Shown here: positions 1 through 8,556 of the stretch, one piece after another | Numbering within the stretch: position 1 is the first letter of the stretch | Layout of the letters: each line of letters begins with the position of its first letter | From: Adlercreutzia caecimuris B7 | Lineage (GTDB): Bacteria > Actinomycetota > Coriobacteriia > Coriobacteriales > Eggerthellaceae | NCBI RefSeq assembly: GCF_000403355.2 | Contig: NZ_KE159646.1 | Location: forward strand, 1,268,258-1,332,257 | Direction of reading: 5' to 3' | DNA: 64,000 nucleotides | The notes under the pieces: generated by a model | Database searches by the model: none | The model's input: the letters and a program-made list of their open reading frames with translations, nothing else | Told to the model about the DNA's origin: nothing | Program-made: the position numbers and the translations under genes

Positions 1-279
1 CACCTCGGTTTGGCGCTGAGCATCCAGACGGCGATTGCGGAAGTAGACGAGCCAGTTGGCGGCAATGCACACCACGTTGATGAAGTAGACGATCAGCACC
101 CAGTTCAGATTGCCGGAAACGAACTTGGCCGCGATGCCGGCGAAGTAGCCGGCGGTGATCAGCGCGATGAACTGCCAGCTGGTGCCAGCCGCTGTGCCGG
201 CCCGGTAGTTCTTATACGCGTTCAACGGCCATGACAGACCGAAGCAGATGAGCATAACGGCCTCGAGCAATTCCGCCAT
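1..279 (-). CDS. Small PQ-loop/SWEET-like membrane protein (3' end outside window)
   Basis: The gene runs off the left edge; 93 codons from an ATG at 279 are visible. The product starts MAELLEAVML and shows three hydrophobic segments (about residues 5-18, 35-52 and 58-78). It contains a 'LSWPLNAYKNYR' stretch that resembles the Ser-Trp-Pro/loop motif of short PQ-loop (semiSWEET-like) proteins, which are about 90 residues long, so only a few codons are probably missing. A purine-rich AAGGGAAG lies about 11 bases before the start. Semi-SWEET proteins dimerise to move small solutes, but the substrate cannot be read from sequence, and the family call is by pattern only. Transcribed away from tatD. 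Confidence 0.6.
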   Translation of the reverse strand, partial: MAELLEAVMLICFGLSWPLNAYKNYRAGTAAGTSWQFIALITAGYFAGIAAKFVSGNLNWVLIVYFINVVCIAANWLVYFRNRRLDAQRQTEV

Positions 280-625
280 AAAATCGATCGCTTCCCTTGC
301 AAATCGTCCTACGTTCCGTGCGTTTGTCGATTCTAGAACACCCTGACCGTGCGTCAACCTTTTTAGCGGCATGGCGCCATCCGTTACCCGTCCGCCACGG
401 CACACCCACAGAATCGGCAAACTGCGGGCAATGCCGCGAGGCGGCTGCCTTCTATACGCGCTCTTGCGGCCACGGCTTTTCCCGCGCTAGTCTCGAAACC
501 CGCCCCCGCTCGCCCGGGCCGGCCCGATCCTACCCGCGCCCACTCGCCTCGCGCTCGGAGCTTCATCGGCTCCGCGCCCCCATCGCCCTCGCATCGGCCT
601 CCTCGGCCGTGGTATGCTGCCGGCT
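280..625. other. Intergenic region, no gene seen
   Basis: About 345 bases between the divergent small membrane protein gene and tatD. It is GC-rich with no convincing reading frame, tRNA or terminator. A TATGCT hexamer at 613-618 sits 7 bases before the tatD ATG and could be the -10 element of a leaderless transcript. No good -35 hexamer was found. Confidence 0.5.
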
Positions 626-1429
626 ATGGAAAAACTCTACGACATGCACTGCCATGTGGGATTTGCGCCCGACCCCAAGGCCGCTGCGGCCGCAGGGGCC
701 AAAGCGGGCATCGCCGCGCTCTCGTGCACGGTGTCTCCGGCAGAATACGAGCGACTGAGCCCTGCTTTGGCCGAAGTGCCGAACGTCGATACGGCGCTCG
801 GCGCGCATCCCTGGTGGATCAACGACGGGCGCATGGGCGGCGCCGAGCTGGAGCGTTTCTGCGCTCTGGCCCCGGCAACGCGCTTTATCGGGGAGATCGG
901 GCTCGACTTCGCCGGGCCGCGCGATACCGATGAGAGCCGCCGTGCGCAGATCGCGGCGCTAGATTGCATCCTGAGCGCCTGCGATGCAGCACCCGCAGCG
1001 GCGGAAACCGCGGGCAAGCTCATTTCGGTACACGCGGTAAACGCCGCTGCCGCCGCGCTCGATCTGCTCGAAGAGCACGGGACGACAGACCGCCACACGG
1101 TGATCTTCCACTGGTTCTCGGGCACCTCCGACGACCTGACCCGCGCACTGGCCGACGGCTGCTACTTCTCCGCAGGCCCCCGCATGCTGGTATCGCGACG
1201 CGGACGCGAGTACGCCCGGCAGATTCCCCTCGATCGCCTGCTGCTGGAAACCGACATGCCCTCCCGCGCGGGAGAAGCGCTTCCCGCCAACGTCTGGCAC
1301 GCCGAGCTGGGCAATGCGCTTTCCGGCATTGCCCAGCTGAAAGCCATCGACCGCGACCTTCTCACCGAGCGCCTGGCCACGACGAGCGCCGCCCTCTTAG
1401 GTACCGAGCGAGCGCCGCGGCCCCGCTAG
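626..1429 (+). CDS. tatD: TatD-family metal-dependent hydrolase/DNase
   Basis: A 267-residue TatD-type amidohydrolase-fold protein, typical in length. Visible metal and active-site motifs are HxH at H8/H10, the conserved Glu in 'GEIGLDF' (E90), later His residues in 'SVHAVN' and 'FHWFSG', and the C-terminal 'LLLETDMP' Asp. TatD proteins are cytoplasmic 3'-5' exonucleases or general metal hydrolases acting on DNA or RNA ends. I prefer the ATG at 626 because MEKLYDMHCH places the HxH at the usual position; an in-frame ATG at 614 lies inside the apparent -10 box. There is no Shine-Dalgarno, so the mRNA may be leaderless. tlyA follows 48 bases downstream on the same strand. Confidence 0.9.
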   Translation: MEKLYDMHCHVGFAPDPKAAAAAGAKAGIAALSCTVSPAEYERLSPALAEVPNVDTALGAHPWWINDGRMGGAELERFCALAPATRFIGEIGLDFAGPRDTDESRRAQIAALDCILSACDAAPAAAETAGKLISVHAVNAAAAALDLLEEHGTTDRHTVIFHWFSGTSDDLTRALADGCYFSAGPRMLVSRRGREYARQIPLDRLLLETDMPSRAGEALPANVWHAELGNALSGIAQLKAIDRDLLTERLATTSAALLGTERAPRPR

Positions 1430-1465
1430 CCAACGAGCCCCCGCCCCGCTTAGGCGGCCTCGCGC

Positions 1466-1471
1466 TATAAT
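1466..1471 (+). promoter_or_regulatory. -10 box (TATAAT) of tlyA, leaderless arrangement
   Basis: A consensus TATAAT ends 6 bases before the tlyA ATG at 1478, and no Shine-Dalgarno lies between them. Transcription would begin at or next to the start codon, so tlyA is probably read from a leaderless mRNA. The -35 region is poorly conserved. Confidence 0.6.
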
Positions 1472-1477
1472 GGCCCC

Positions 1478-2221
1478 ATGAACAAGAAGCCGAAGAAACA
1501 GCGCTTGGACGACCTGCTCGTCGAGCAGGGCGCGTTCCCCGACCGCGACGCAGCGCTGCGCGCTGTCATGGCCCGCGAGGTGCGGGTAGACGACGTGTAC
1601 GTTGCAAGCGCCGCCCAACTCGTGCGACCCGATGCGGATATCTTCCTGAAGGGCCGCAAGCAGTTCGTGTCGCGCGGCGGCAGGAAGCTGCAGGGAGCGC
1701 TCGATGCCTTCAGCCAGGACGTCGCCGGCATGAACTGCCTGGACATCGGCTCGTCCACTGGCGGCTTCACCGACTGCCTTCTGCAAGCGGGAGCTGCGCG
1801 CGTGGCGGCGCTCGACGTAAACTACGGGCAGCTGGCCTGGAAGATTCGCCAGGATGCGCGTGTGGACGTGTTCGAGCGCACGAACATCAAAGAAGCCGAC
1901 CCCGCTCTCCTCGGCGCCCCCTTCGATCTCATCGTCATCGACGTCTCTTTCATCGGCCTTGCCTCCCTCGCTCCGCTCTTCCCGCACTTCAGTCGCCCGG
2001 GCACCGTGTTCATCGGCCTTGTGAAGCCCCAGTTCGAATCGGCCCACGACGAGACCGATCGCGGAGTTGTTCGCGACGAAGCCGTTCGGCGGCGCACCGT
2101 GGAGGAGGTGGGCGCCGCGCTGGCCGACGCGGGCTTCGGCGTCACAGGTACCATCGAATCGCCCATCACCGGCCCCGAGGGCAACGTGGAATACCTCGTT
2201 CGCGCCGTATTCCGCAAATAG
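1478..2221 (+). CDS. tlyA: TlyA-family rRNA 2'-O-methyltransferase
   Basis: A 247-residue protein with an N-terminal S4 RNA-binding domain (about 8-65, starting 'RLDDLLVEQG') followed by an FtsJ/RrmJ-type Rossmann methyltransferase. The SAM-binding motif is 'CLDIGSSTGGFTD' (87-99), with K70 in 'SRGGRKLQ', an Asp in 'VIDVSFIGL' and a Lys in 'VKPQFE' matching the family's K-D-K catalytic layout. TlyA methylates 16S/23S rRNA in mycobacteria and confers capreomycin sensitivity; older annotations call it hemolysin. Length and domain order are standard for actinobacterial TlyA. In many actinobacteria it neighbours NAD kinase and recN, which are not seen here. Confidence 0.93.
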   Translation: MNKKPKKQRLDDLLVEQGAFPDRDAALRAVMAREVRVDDVYVASAAQLVRPDADIFLKGRKQFVSRGGRKLQGALDAFSQDVAGMNCLDIGSSTGGFTDCLLQAGAARVAALDVNYGQLAWKIRQDARVDVFERTNIKEADPALLGAPFDLIVIDVSFIGLASLAPLFPHFSRPGTVFIGLVKPQFESAHDETDRGVVRDEAVRRRTVEEVGAALADAGFGVTGTIESPITGPEGNVEYLVRAVFRK

Positions 2222-2396
2222 AACACCGCTTGGCCGCTGATTCCAACAGCAGGTCAACAGCTTGCTCCCCCGCGAAAAACACTCGCGCCGCTGCGCGAAA
2301 TCGCTCCCTCGACGCGCGTAATCTCTCCTTGTTGGCAATGGCGCCGGAACCCGCATGCGCGTTCGTTTCGGCAGATTATCTAGGAGAGGAGCGATC

Positions 2397-3962
2397 ATGG
2401 GCACATCTCAGTCGACGCTGGCGTCCAGCTCGCCTTCGAAGAGCAGCGGTCCTGCGAGCGCACCGAAGGCAGCATCCCCCGCGCGTACGCTCGGATTCTT
2501 CGGCTTCTTCGCCATCACTGCGTCCATGGTGATGACCGTCTACGCATACCCGAACTTCGCGTCTTCGGGCATGCACCTTATTTTCTTCCTGATCTTGGGA
2601 GGCGTTTTCTGGTTCTTGCCCGTGGCCCTGTGCGCAGCGGAGATGGCCACGGTAAAGAGCTGGGAGAACGGAGGCATCTTCGCCTGGGTGGGAAACACCC
2701 TGGGCAAGCGCTGGGGCTTTGCGGCCCTGTTCTACCAGTGGTTCCAGATCACCGTGGGCTTTGTCACCATGGCCTTCTTCGTGCTGGCGGCCATCTCCTA
2801 CATCGTGGGATGGGACGCTCTCTACAACAACCCCCTCGTCATGTTTATCGGCGTGGCCATCATCGTATGGGCGCTTACGCTGACGCAGCTCGGCGGCACG
2901 AAGCTGACGGCCCGCATCGCCAAGATCGGCTTCTTCGGCGGCGTGCTCGTCCCTGCCGCCGTCCTCATGCTGGGCCTTCTGGCCTACCTGGCCACGGGCG
3001 GCATCTCGCAGCTGAACCTGAGCCCGGGTTCCATCGTGCCCGACTTCACCCAAACCGGCACGCTCGTGATCTTCGCCTCGTTCATCCTGGCCTTCGCCGG
3101 CGTCGAGGCCTCGGCGTCCCATGTGAACGAGCTGAAGAATCCCGGCAAGATATATCCGCTGGTCATGATCGTGCTGTGCGTTCTCACCATCGTGCTTGAC
3201 ACCTTGGGAGGCATGGCCGTTGCCATGACGATTCCGCTCGATCAGCTCGAGGGCAACATGAGCGACGGCGTCATCGCCTCGTTCGCCGCCATTTTCGACG
3301 CTCACTTCCACATGGGCTGGCTCGTGTACGTGATCGCCTTCCTGCTGGCCGCCGGCGTGCTCGCCGAGATCTCCTCGTGGATCGTCGGCCCGTCTCGCGC
3401 CCTTCTGTCAACCGCCGACGAGGGCATCCTCCCGAAGTCCTTCGCCAAGACCAACAAAAACGGCGTGAGCGTGAAGACCGTGGTCATCCAGGGCATCATC
3501 GTCACCATCTGGGACGCGGTGCTTTGCGGCTCCATGGCGCTAGCCGGCGGCTCGAGCTCGTCGGTGTCCTACCTGACGGCCGTGGGCCTCACGGTGGTCA
3601 TCTACCTCGTTGGCTACGTGCTGTTCTTCCTCGGCTACTTCAAGCTGGTGCTCAAGCACGCCGATCTGCCCCGCGTGTTCAACGTGTTCGGCGGAAAGGT
3701 GGGCAAGTGCATCGTCGCCGCCTGTGGTCTGGCGCTGACTCTGTTCGCTCTCGTGGTGTCGTTCTTCCCTTCCAGCGAGCTGTCGGCTGAGGCCAATGTG
3801 GTCTACGTAGTTACGCTGCTGGTGTGCTGGGCCGTCTCGGTGGCCATCCCGTTCGTCATCTACGGGCTGCGCCATCATTGGGACGGCACCGAAAAACCCA
3901 CGCCGAAGCAGGTCGCGCCCAAGACCCCGACCTCGCCGAAGGCGCCCCACCCTGCAGGCTAG
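2397..3962 (+). CDS. gadC: Glutamate:GABA antiporter (APC superfamily)
   Basis: A 521-residue APC-family permease with about 12 hydrophobic segments and a Ser/Ala-rich cytoplasmic N-tail of about 30 residues. It begins the first membrane segment at 'LGFFGFFAITASMVMTVYAY'. The amino-acid antiporter pattern 'NGGIFAWVGNTLGKRWGF' in the second/third helix is that of GadC-like exchangers. Start chosen at 2397 because AGGAGAGGAGCG precedes it; an upstream in-frame ATG at 2355 has no ribosome site. The next gene is a glutamate decarboxylase, so the likely role is importing glutamate and exporting GABA, which removes protons in acid. A basic Pro/Lys/Thr tail at the C-terminus may be the pH-sensing plug known from E. 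coli GadC; this is inference. Confidence 0.88.
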   Translation: MGTSQSTLASSSPSKSSGPASAPKAASPARTLGFFGFFAITASMVMTVYAYPNFASSGMHLIFFLILGGVFWFLPVALCAAEMATVKSWENGGIFAWVGNTLGKRWGFAALFYQWFQITVGFVTMAFFVLAAISYIVGWDALYNNPLVMFIGVAIIVWALTLTQLGGTKLTARIAKIGFFGGVLVPAAVLMLGLLAYLATGGISQLNLSPGSIVPDFTQTGTLVIFASFILAFAGVEASASHVNELKNPGKIYPLVMIVLCVLTIVLDTLGGMAVAMTIPLDQLEGNMSDGVIASFAAIFDAHFHMGWLVYVIAFLLAAGVLAEISSWIVGPSRALLSTADEGILPKSFAKTNKNGVSVKTVVIQGIIVTIWDAVLCGSMALAGGSSSSVSYLTAVGLTVVIYLVGYVLFFLGYFKLVLKHADLPRVFNVFGGKVGKCIVAACGLALTLFALVVSFFPSSELSAEANVVYVVTLLVCWAVSVAIPFVIYGLRHHWDGTEKPTPKQVAPKTPTSPKAPHPAG

Positions 3963-4033
3963 GCGCCCGTCTTCAAAGGCGCGGGCCGCAAGGCCCAAGC
4001 GCCCCCGCCCGGTCGCCCCTCTCTCAGCGATTC

Positions 4034-4060
4034 GCGGACAGTCCCGACCGACACGTCCGC
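4034..4060. repeat. Degenerate copy of a dispersed hairpin repeat
   Basis: Between gadC and gadB, GCGGAC (4034-4039) pairs with GTCCGC (4055-4060). The surrounding bases (AGCGA..CGGACAGTCCCGA..GTCCGCCG) resemble the better conserved element at 32593-32656, mainly in the hairpin and its 3' CCGCCG side. The 5' GAGTTCCGCAGCGA part is largely absent. This may also act as a weak attenuating hairpin between the two gad genes. Confidence 0.35.
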
Positions 4061-4148
4061 CGCGCATAACCTCTATCCGCCCTCGACCAACCTATCCCTT
4101 TGGTGTCCCGCCCCAAGCCCGGCACCTCACGCAGCAAAGGAGACTGCC

Positions 4149-5591
4149 ATGACTGACAAAGATGTTAAGCTCGTCTCGACCGAGGAGCTCGGCGAAATGG
4201 ACGCCAAGACCGGCTATACCAGCCCGATCTTCGGCTCCTACGCCTCCGACGTTGAAATGCCCACCACAAAGCTCAACCACGATCCCGTCGAGCCCCGCAT
4301 CGCCAGCGAGATCATCCGCGAGTACATCGGCACCGAGGGCAACGCGCACCAGAACCTGTGCACTTTCGTCCAGACCTACATGGAGCCCGAAGCTGCCGAG
4401 CTGATGAAGGACACGCTGGAGAAGAACGCCATCGACAAGGACGAGTACCCGATGACGGCCGATCTGGAGAACCGCTGCGTGAAGATTATCCAGGATCTGT
4501 GGCATGCCGACCAGAACGAGCAGCCCATGGGCACCTCGACTGTAGGCTCGTCTGAGGCGTGCATGCTCGGCGGCCTGGCCGCCTTGTTCCGCTGGAAGGC
4601 CCTGGCGAAGGAGGCTGGCATCGACATCTACTCGTCGCACCGCCCCAACCTCGTCATTACGAGCGGCTATCAGGTGTGCTGGGAGAAGTTCTGCCGTTAC
4701 TGGGACATCGAGATGCGCGAGGTCCCCATGGACGCCGATCATCTGTACATGACGCCCGAGCAGTGCATGAAGTACGTTGACGACCACACCATCGCCGTTG
4801 TCTGCATCTTGGGCATCACCTACACGGGCCGCTACGACGACGTGAAGGGCATCGACGCCGCCCTGACCGAGTACAACAAGACCACCAACATGCCCGTGCG
4901 CATCCACGTGGACGCCGCATCCGGCGGCATGGTGGCCCCGTTTATCGAGCCCGACCTCGAGTGGGACTTCCGCCTGCCCAACGTCTGGTCCATCTCCACG
5001 TCCGGCCACAAGTACGGCCTGGTCTATCCCGGCATCGGCTGGATCGAGTGGCGCTCCAAGGAGGCCCTGCCCGAGGATCTGATCTTCTGGGTGAGCTACC
5101 TGGGCGGCCAGGAGGCCACTATGGCCATCAACTTCAGCCGCTCCGCCTCCCAGATCATCGGCCAGTACTACGCGTTCATGCGCAACGGCTTCGAGGGCTA
5201 CAAGGAAATCCAGCAGCGCACCATGGACGTGGCGCATCACCTGGTAGAGGGCATCAAGAAGATGGGCATCTTCATCATGTACGAGGAGGCCACCGAGATT
5301 CCGATCCTCTGCTGGAGCCTCGATCCGGCCGCTGGCAAGAAGTGGACTCTGTACGATCTGGACGATCGTCTGCGCATGCACGGTTGGCAGATCCCGGCCT
5401 ACCCGCTGCCGGCGAACATGGAAGATGTCACCTGCCAGCGCATCGTGACCCGTGCCGACCTGTCCATGTCCATGGCCGACAAGTTCCTGAAGGACATGGC
5501 CGCCGAGATCAAGAACCTCGACAACGCCACCGTTATCGGCCAGCAGGACTCCAACATCTCGAAGAAGTCCTTCGACCATAGCGGACGCTAG
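4149..5591 (+). CDS. gadB: Glutamate decarboxylase (PLP-dependent)
   Basis: A 480-residue group II PLP decarboxylase, close to the usual 460-470. The cofactor-binding lysine is K288 in 'STSGHKYGLVYPGIGW', matching the GadA/B 'SGHKYG' motif. Other family signatures are 'GTSTVGSSEACMLGG' and 'HVDAASGGMVAPF'. It converts glutamate plus a proton to GABA and CO2 in the cytoplasm. The start follows GCAAAGGAGACTGCC, a good Shine-Dalgarno. Placed 186 bases after gadC on the same strand, the two form an acid-resistance/GABA-production unit. The C-terminus contains a His ('KKSFDHSG'), as in E. coli GadB, where a C-terminal His closes the active site at neutral pH; equivalence is inferred. Confidence 0.95.
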   Translation: MTDKDVKLVSTEELGEMDAKTGYTSPIFGSYASDVEMPTTKLNHDPVEPRIASEIIREYIGTEGNAHQNLCTFVQTYMEPEAAELMKDTLEKNAIDKDEYPMTADLENRCVKIIQDLWHADQNEQPMGTSTVGSSEACMLGGLAALFRWKALAKEAGIDIYSSHRPNLVITSGYQVCWEKFCRYWDIEMREVPMDADHLYMTPEQCMKYVDDHTIAVVCILGITYTGRYDDVKGIDAALTEYNKTTNMPVRIHVDAASGGMVAPFIEPDLEWDFRLPNVWSISTSGHKYGLVYPGIGWIEWRSKEALPEDLIFWVSYLGGQEATMAINFSRSASQIIGQYYAFMRNGFEGYKEIQQRTMDVAHHLVEGIKKMGIFIMYEEATEIPILCWSLDPAAGKKWTLYDLDDRLRMHGWQIPAYPLPANMEDVTCQRIVTRADLSMSMADKFLKDMAAEIKNLDNATVIGQQDSNISKKSFDHSGR

Positions 5592-5636
5592 GCCGCAGCG
5601 CCCCACCGGCGCGTAACGACCCGAGAGCTTAGACGA

Positions 5637-5665
5637 GTGCCCTGCGGCTCATTGCCGCAGGGCAC
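5637..5665. terminator. Hairpin between convergent gadB and asd
   Basis: A perfect 12-bp inverted repeat (GTGCCCTGCGGC / GCCGCAGGGCAC) with a 5-base loop lies 45 bases after gadB and 85 bases after the end of asd on the other strand. There is no clear T-run on either side, so it is a probable bidirectional terminator of atypical type. Confidence 0.6.
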
Positions 5666-5750
5666 TCTGGGTGATAGAGGGCATAAATTGCCAGTACGCC
5701 TCAGGTCGGCGAGACGCACCCGCTCGTCCCGCCCGGGCAAGCGAAATCCG

Positions 5751-6800
5751 CTAGGGAAGCAGCAGCTGGGCGATCTGCACGGCGTTCAGCGCGGCCCCCT
5801 TGCGAATCTGGTCGGCCACATCCCAAAACGCGATGCCGTGGGGCACTGTGGGGTCTTTGCGCAAACGGCCGACGAAGGTGCCGTCGGTGCCGGCGAGCAG
5901 GCCCGGCATGGGATACACCTTGTTCTCGGTGTCGTCCATCACCACGACGCCCGGGGCTACCTCCAGAGCTGCGCGAGCCGCCTCGACCGTCACCTCGTCG
6001 GCGAACTCGACGTTGATGGACTCGCCGTGGCAGCGCAGCACCGGCACACGCACGCAGGTGGCCGCCACCTCGATAGCCGGGTCGTTCATGATCTTCTTAG
6101 TCTCCACCACCATCTTCCACTCTTCCTTGGTGGAGCCGTCGTCCATGAACACGTCGATGTGCGGAATGGTGTTGAAGGCGATGCGATGGGCGAAGGCCTC
6201 GATGGTCAGCTCCTCATCGGGCGTGCCGTTCAGGTAGTCGCGCGTCTGATCGAACAGCTCCGCCATGGCAGGCGCTCCGGCACCCGAGGCCGCCTGGTAG
6301 GTGGACACCACCACGCGCTTGATGGGCGACAAATCGTAGAGCGGCTTGAGGGCCACCACCATCTGGATGGTGGAGCAATTCGGATTCGCGATAACGCCTG
6401 AGTGCCACGCCACGTCCTGCGGGTTCACCTCGGGCACCACGAGCGGCACGTCCTCATCCATGCGGAAGGCGCTCGAGTTGTCGATCATCACGGCACCGGC
6501 GGCCGTCACCGCCTCGCGCATGGCCTTGGAAACGCCGGCGCCCGCCGAGAACAGGGCGATATCCACGCCCTCGAAGGCCTCCGGGGTCATCTCCTGCACC
6601 GTAAGCTCACCGGCGGGCACCTGCCCGCAGCCCTCGAAGGGCACCGTCTTGCCCGCCGAGCGGGCGCTTGCCAGCGCGCGCACCTCAGCCGCCGGGAAGT
6701 CAACATCGTGCAGTACGCGCAAAAACTCCTGTCCCACCGCACCCGTGGCCCCAGCCACGGCAACTACCGGGTTCGCGGGCATTTCCTTCGTCCAAGCCAT
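5751..6800 (-). CDS. asd: Aspartate-semialdehyde dehydrogenase
   Basis: A 349-residue enzyme reducing aspartyl-4-phosphate to aspartate semialdehyde with NADPH, the second step towards lysine, threonine, methionine and diaminopimelate. The N-terminal NADP fold shows 'VAVAGATGAVGQEFL' (13-27) and the catalytic cysteine is C142 in 'ANPNCSTIQ'. Later landmarks are the 'YQAASGAGAPAM' stretch and the 'VRVPVLRCHGESINVEF' region with the substrate-binding Arg and catalytic His. The start at 6800 is preceded by AAGGGGAG. lysC lies 247 bases upstream on the same strand, so the two pathway genes are adjacent but separated by a long, hairpin-rich spacer. Confidence 0.96.
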   Translation of the reverse strand: MAWTKEMPANPVVAVAGATGAVGQEFLRVLHDVDFPAAEVRALASARSAGKTVPFEGCGQVPAGELTVQEMTPEAFEGVDIALFSAGAGVSKAMREAVTAAGAVMIDNSSAFRMDEDVPLVVPEVNPQDVAWHSGVIANPNCSTIQMVVALKPLYDLSPIKRVVVSTYQAASGAGAPAMAELFDQTRDYLNGTPDEELTIEAFAHRIAFNTIPHIDVFMDDGSTKEEWKMVVETKKIMNDPAIEVAATCVRVPVLRCHGESINVEFADEVTVEAARAALEVAPGVVVMDDTENKVYPMPGLLAGTDGTFVGRLRKDPTVPHGIAFWDVADQIRKGAALNAVQIAQLLLP

Positions 6801-6841
6801 GGGTTCTCTCCCCTTCTCTCGTGTGTTCTGCTCGGTTGTGC

Positions 6842-6863
6842 GGCAAGGGCATGGGCCCTTGCC
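6842..6863 (-). other. Hairpin in the asd leader
   Basis: GGCAAGGGC / GCCCTTGCC forms a 9-bp stem with a 4-base loop, 42 bases upstream of the asd start in the lysC-asd spacer. Further upstream CACCGGTT and AACCGGTG also pair around a longer loop. No lysine riboswitch core was recognisable. Likely a leader or attenuation structure, or processing signal; function not known. Confidence 0.4.
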
Positions 6864-7021
6864 CTACTTCTTCACATCACCGGTTCGCCCAAGGAAGTCA
6901 GCGAGGGTTCAACCGGTGCCTGGCATTGGGCCGAACCGCGGCCGAGCGGCCTTCGCGCCGCGAGGGAAAGCGGTGAAGCGCAAGGCCAGGTGCCCGTCGG
7001 AACCGCAGCGTCGGCCCGCTC

Positions 7022-7042
7022 CGTCGTTGCATAGCAACGACG
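7022..7042 (-). terminator. Possible lysC terminator hairpin
   Basis: CGTCGTTGC / GCAACGACG is a perfect 9-bp stem with a 3-base loop, 6 bases after the lysC stop on the minus strand. No T-run follows, so it may be partial or a 3'-end protecting hairpin rather than a full terminator, leaving read-through into asd possible. Confidence 0.4.
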
Positions 7043-7047
7043 AAACA

Positions 7048-8325
7048 TCACCGCCCCTTCTTCATCTTCGCGGCAATCTCCTCAGCCGAAAGCTGGGTCT
7101 CCACGAACAGGTCGTCGGAATCCAGGCCGAAGGCAGTATGCAGGCATTGCACGGCCTGGGCCGCCTGGGCCGCATCCACGATCATGGACAGGCGGATAGG
7201 CGAAGTGGAAATGGCCACGATGTTGATATTGTTGTCGCCCAGCGTCTGGAAGGTGCGCGAGGCCACGCCCGGCGAGGACTTCATGCCCGTGCCCACCAAG
7301 CTCACCTTCGCGATATCCTCGTCCACGATGAACTCGCGGGCGCCTATCTCGGGCACGATGCGCTCCATGGTCTCCACTGCCCGGGCCAGATCGGCTCCCG
7401 GCGTGGTGTAGGAGATGTCGGTGTAGCCGGCCTCGGATACGTTCTGGATGATCATATCCAGGTTCACGTTGTTGGCGGCAAGCGCCGAGAACACCTTCGC
7501 GGCGACGCTGGGGGCGTCGGGCACGTGGCGCACGGTCACCTTCACCTCCGAGGTGTCGCTGGCGATGCCGGTGATGACGGCCTCCTCCATTTCGTACTCC
7601 TCCTTCACATAGGTTCCCTCCGCATCGGAGAACGCGGAGCGGGAATGGATGACCACTTTCCATTTGCGGGCAAACTCCACCGCGCGGCTCTGCAGCACGC
7701 CCGAGCCGGCGCTGGAGAGCTCCAGCATATCGTCGTAGCAGATGGAGTCGAGCTTGCGGGCGCGGGGAGCCACGCGCGGATCGGTGGTGTAGACGCCGTC
7801 CACGTCCGAGTAGATCTCGCATACATCGGCGTTGATGCCCCAGGCGATTGCCACCGCCGTGGTATCCGACCCGCCGCGACCGAGGGTGGTGATGTCGCCG
7901 TTGGCGTCGATGCCCTGAAAACCCGCCACTACGGGAATATAGCCGGCATCCAGCGCATCCAAGATGCGCTCGTTGTGCACCTTGATGATCTTCGCCTTGT
8001 TGTGGGTACCGTCGGTCTCGATGCCCGCCTGGCGGCCGGTGAAGCTCATGGACTTGTAGCCGAGCGCCTCCACCGCCATGGCCAGAAGCGTCATGGAGAC
8101 CTGCTCGCCGGTGGACAGCAGTCGATCGAGCTCGCGAGCGGGAGGCGCGCCGGTGACGGCGCTGGCAAGGCCCATGAGCTCGTCGGTGGTCTTGCCCATG
8201 GCCGAGACCACCGCCACCACCTCGTCGCCGGCCTGACGCATGCGCACGAGACGCTTGGCGACGTTTTTGATGCGCTCGGGCGACGCGACCGAGGTTCCCC
8301 CGAACTTCGCGACTATCAGAGCCAT
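7048..8325 (-). CDS. lysC: Aspartate kinase
   Basis: A 425-residue aspartokinase with the kinase core from 'VAKFGGTSVASPERI' (5-19) and two C-terminal ACT domains (about 265-425; 'VKVTVRHVPDAPSVAAKVF' and 'KVSLVGTGMKSSPGVASRTF'). It phosphorylates aspartate with ATP, the committed step of the lysine/threonine/methionine family; ACT domains usually bind lysine and/or threonine for feedback control. Length matches the actinobacterial alpha form. An internal translation start for a beta subunit, known in several Gram-positives, is possible but not demonstrated. The start at 8325 follows GAGAAGGAGAAAGCGCC. A TATAGT -10 box lies at 8381-8386 on the minus strand. Confidence 0.96.
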   Translation of the reverse strand: MALIVAKFGGTSVASPERIKNVAKRLVRMRQAGDEVVAVVSAMGKTTDELMGLASAVTGAPPARELDRLLSTGEQVSMTLLAMAVEALGYKSMSFTGRQAGIETDGTHNKAKIIKVHNERILDALDAGYIPVVAGFQGIDANGDITTLGRGGSDTTAVAIAWGINADVCEIYSDVDGVYTTDPRVAPRARKLDSICYDDMLELSSAGSGVLQSRAVEFARKWKVVIHSRSAFSDAEGTYVKEEYEMEEAVITGIASDTSEVKVTVRHVPDAPSVAAKVFSALAANNVNLDMIIQNVSEAGYTDISYTTPGADLARAVETMERIVPEIGAREFIVDEDIAKVSLVGTGMKSSPGVASRTFQTLGDNNINIVAISTSPIRLSMIVDAAQAAQAVQCLHTAFGLDSDDLFVETQLSAEEIAAKMKKGR

Positions 8326-8380
8326 GGCGCTTTCTCCTTCTCAGAATGCGAGGAATTGCCTTCCGAATACGTGAGCCACC

Positions 8381-8386
8381 ACTATA
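8381..8386 (-). promoter_or_regulatory. -10 box of lysC
   Basis: TATAGT on the minus strand, about 56 bases before the lysC start. The -35 region 17 bases upstream is weak. No other promoter-like sequence is closer to the gene. Confidence 0.4.
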
Positions 8387-8462
8387 CCAAGAAATGGCGG
8401 GGCCGTTTTCTTATGTCGGTTTTCCGACGGTGGACGGGCGCGGGCCGCTCGCGGGCCGCCCA

Positions 8463-8491
8463 TTGTCTATGATGAAGCCGTTGCGTACTAT
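8463..8491 (+). promoter_or_regulatory. Promoter of the phospholipase-like/TRIC operon
   Basis: TTGTCT (8463-8468) and TACTAT (8486-8491) are separated by exactly 17 bases, a near-consensus sigma-A type promoter. Transcription would start near 8498, giving a leader of about 60 bases with a GGGAGGAG ribosome site before the ATG at 8557. Confidence 0.6.
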
Positions 8492-8556
8492 AGGCACTTC
8501 GCCGCGGCAGCCCGCCCCGGCGCCCTGCCATCCGAGCCTGTCGGGAGGAGCCTGTA

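Noticed and set aside
4092-5606. A 504-codon minus-strand frame opposite gadB
   Set aside because: Antisense shadow of glutamate decarboxylase; no family features.
6801-7047. Lysine riboswitch or T-box between lysC and asd
   Set aside because: Hairpins are present but the conserved core elements were not found; the position downstream of lysC is also unusual for one.
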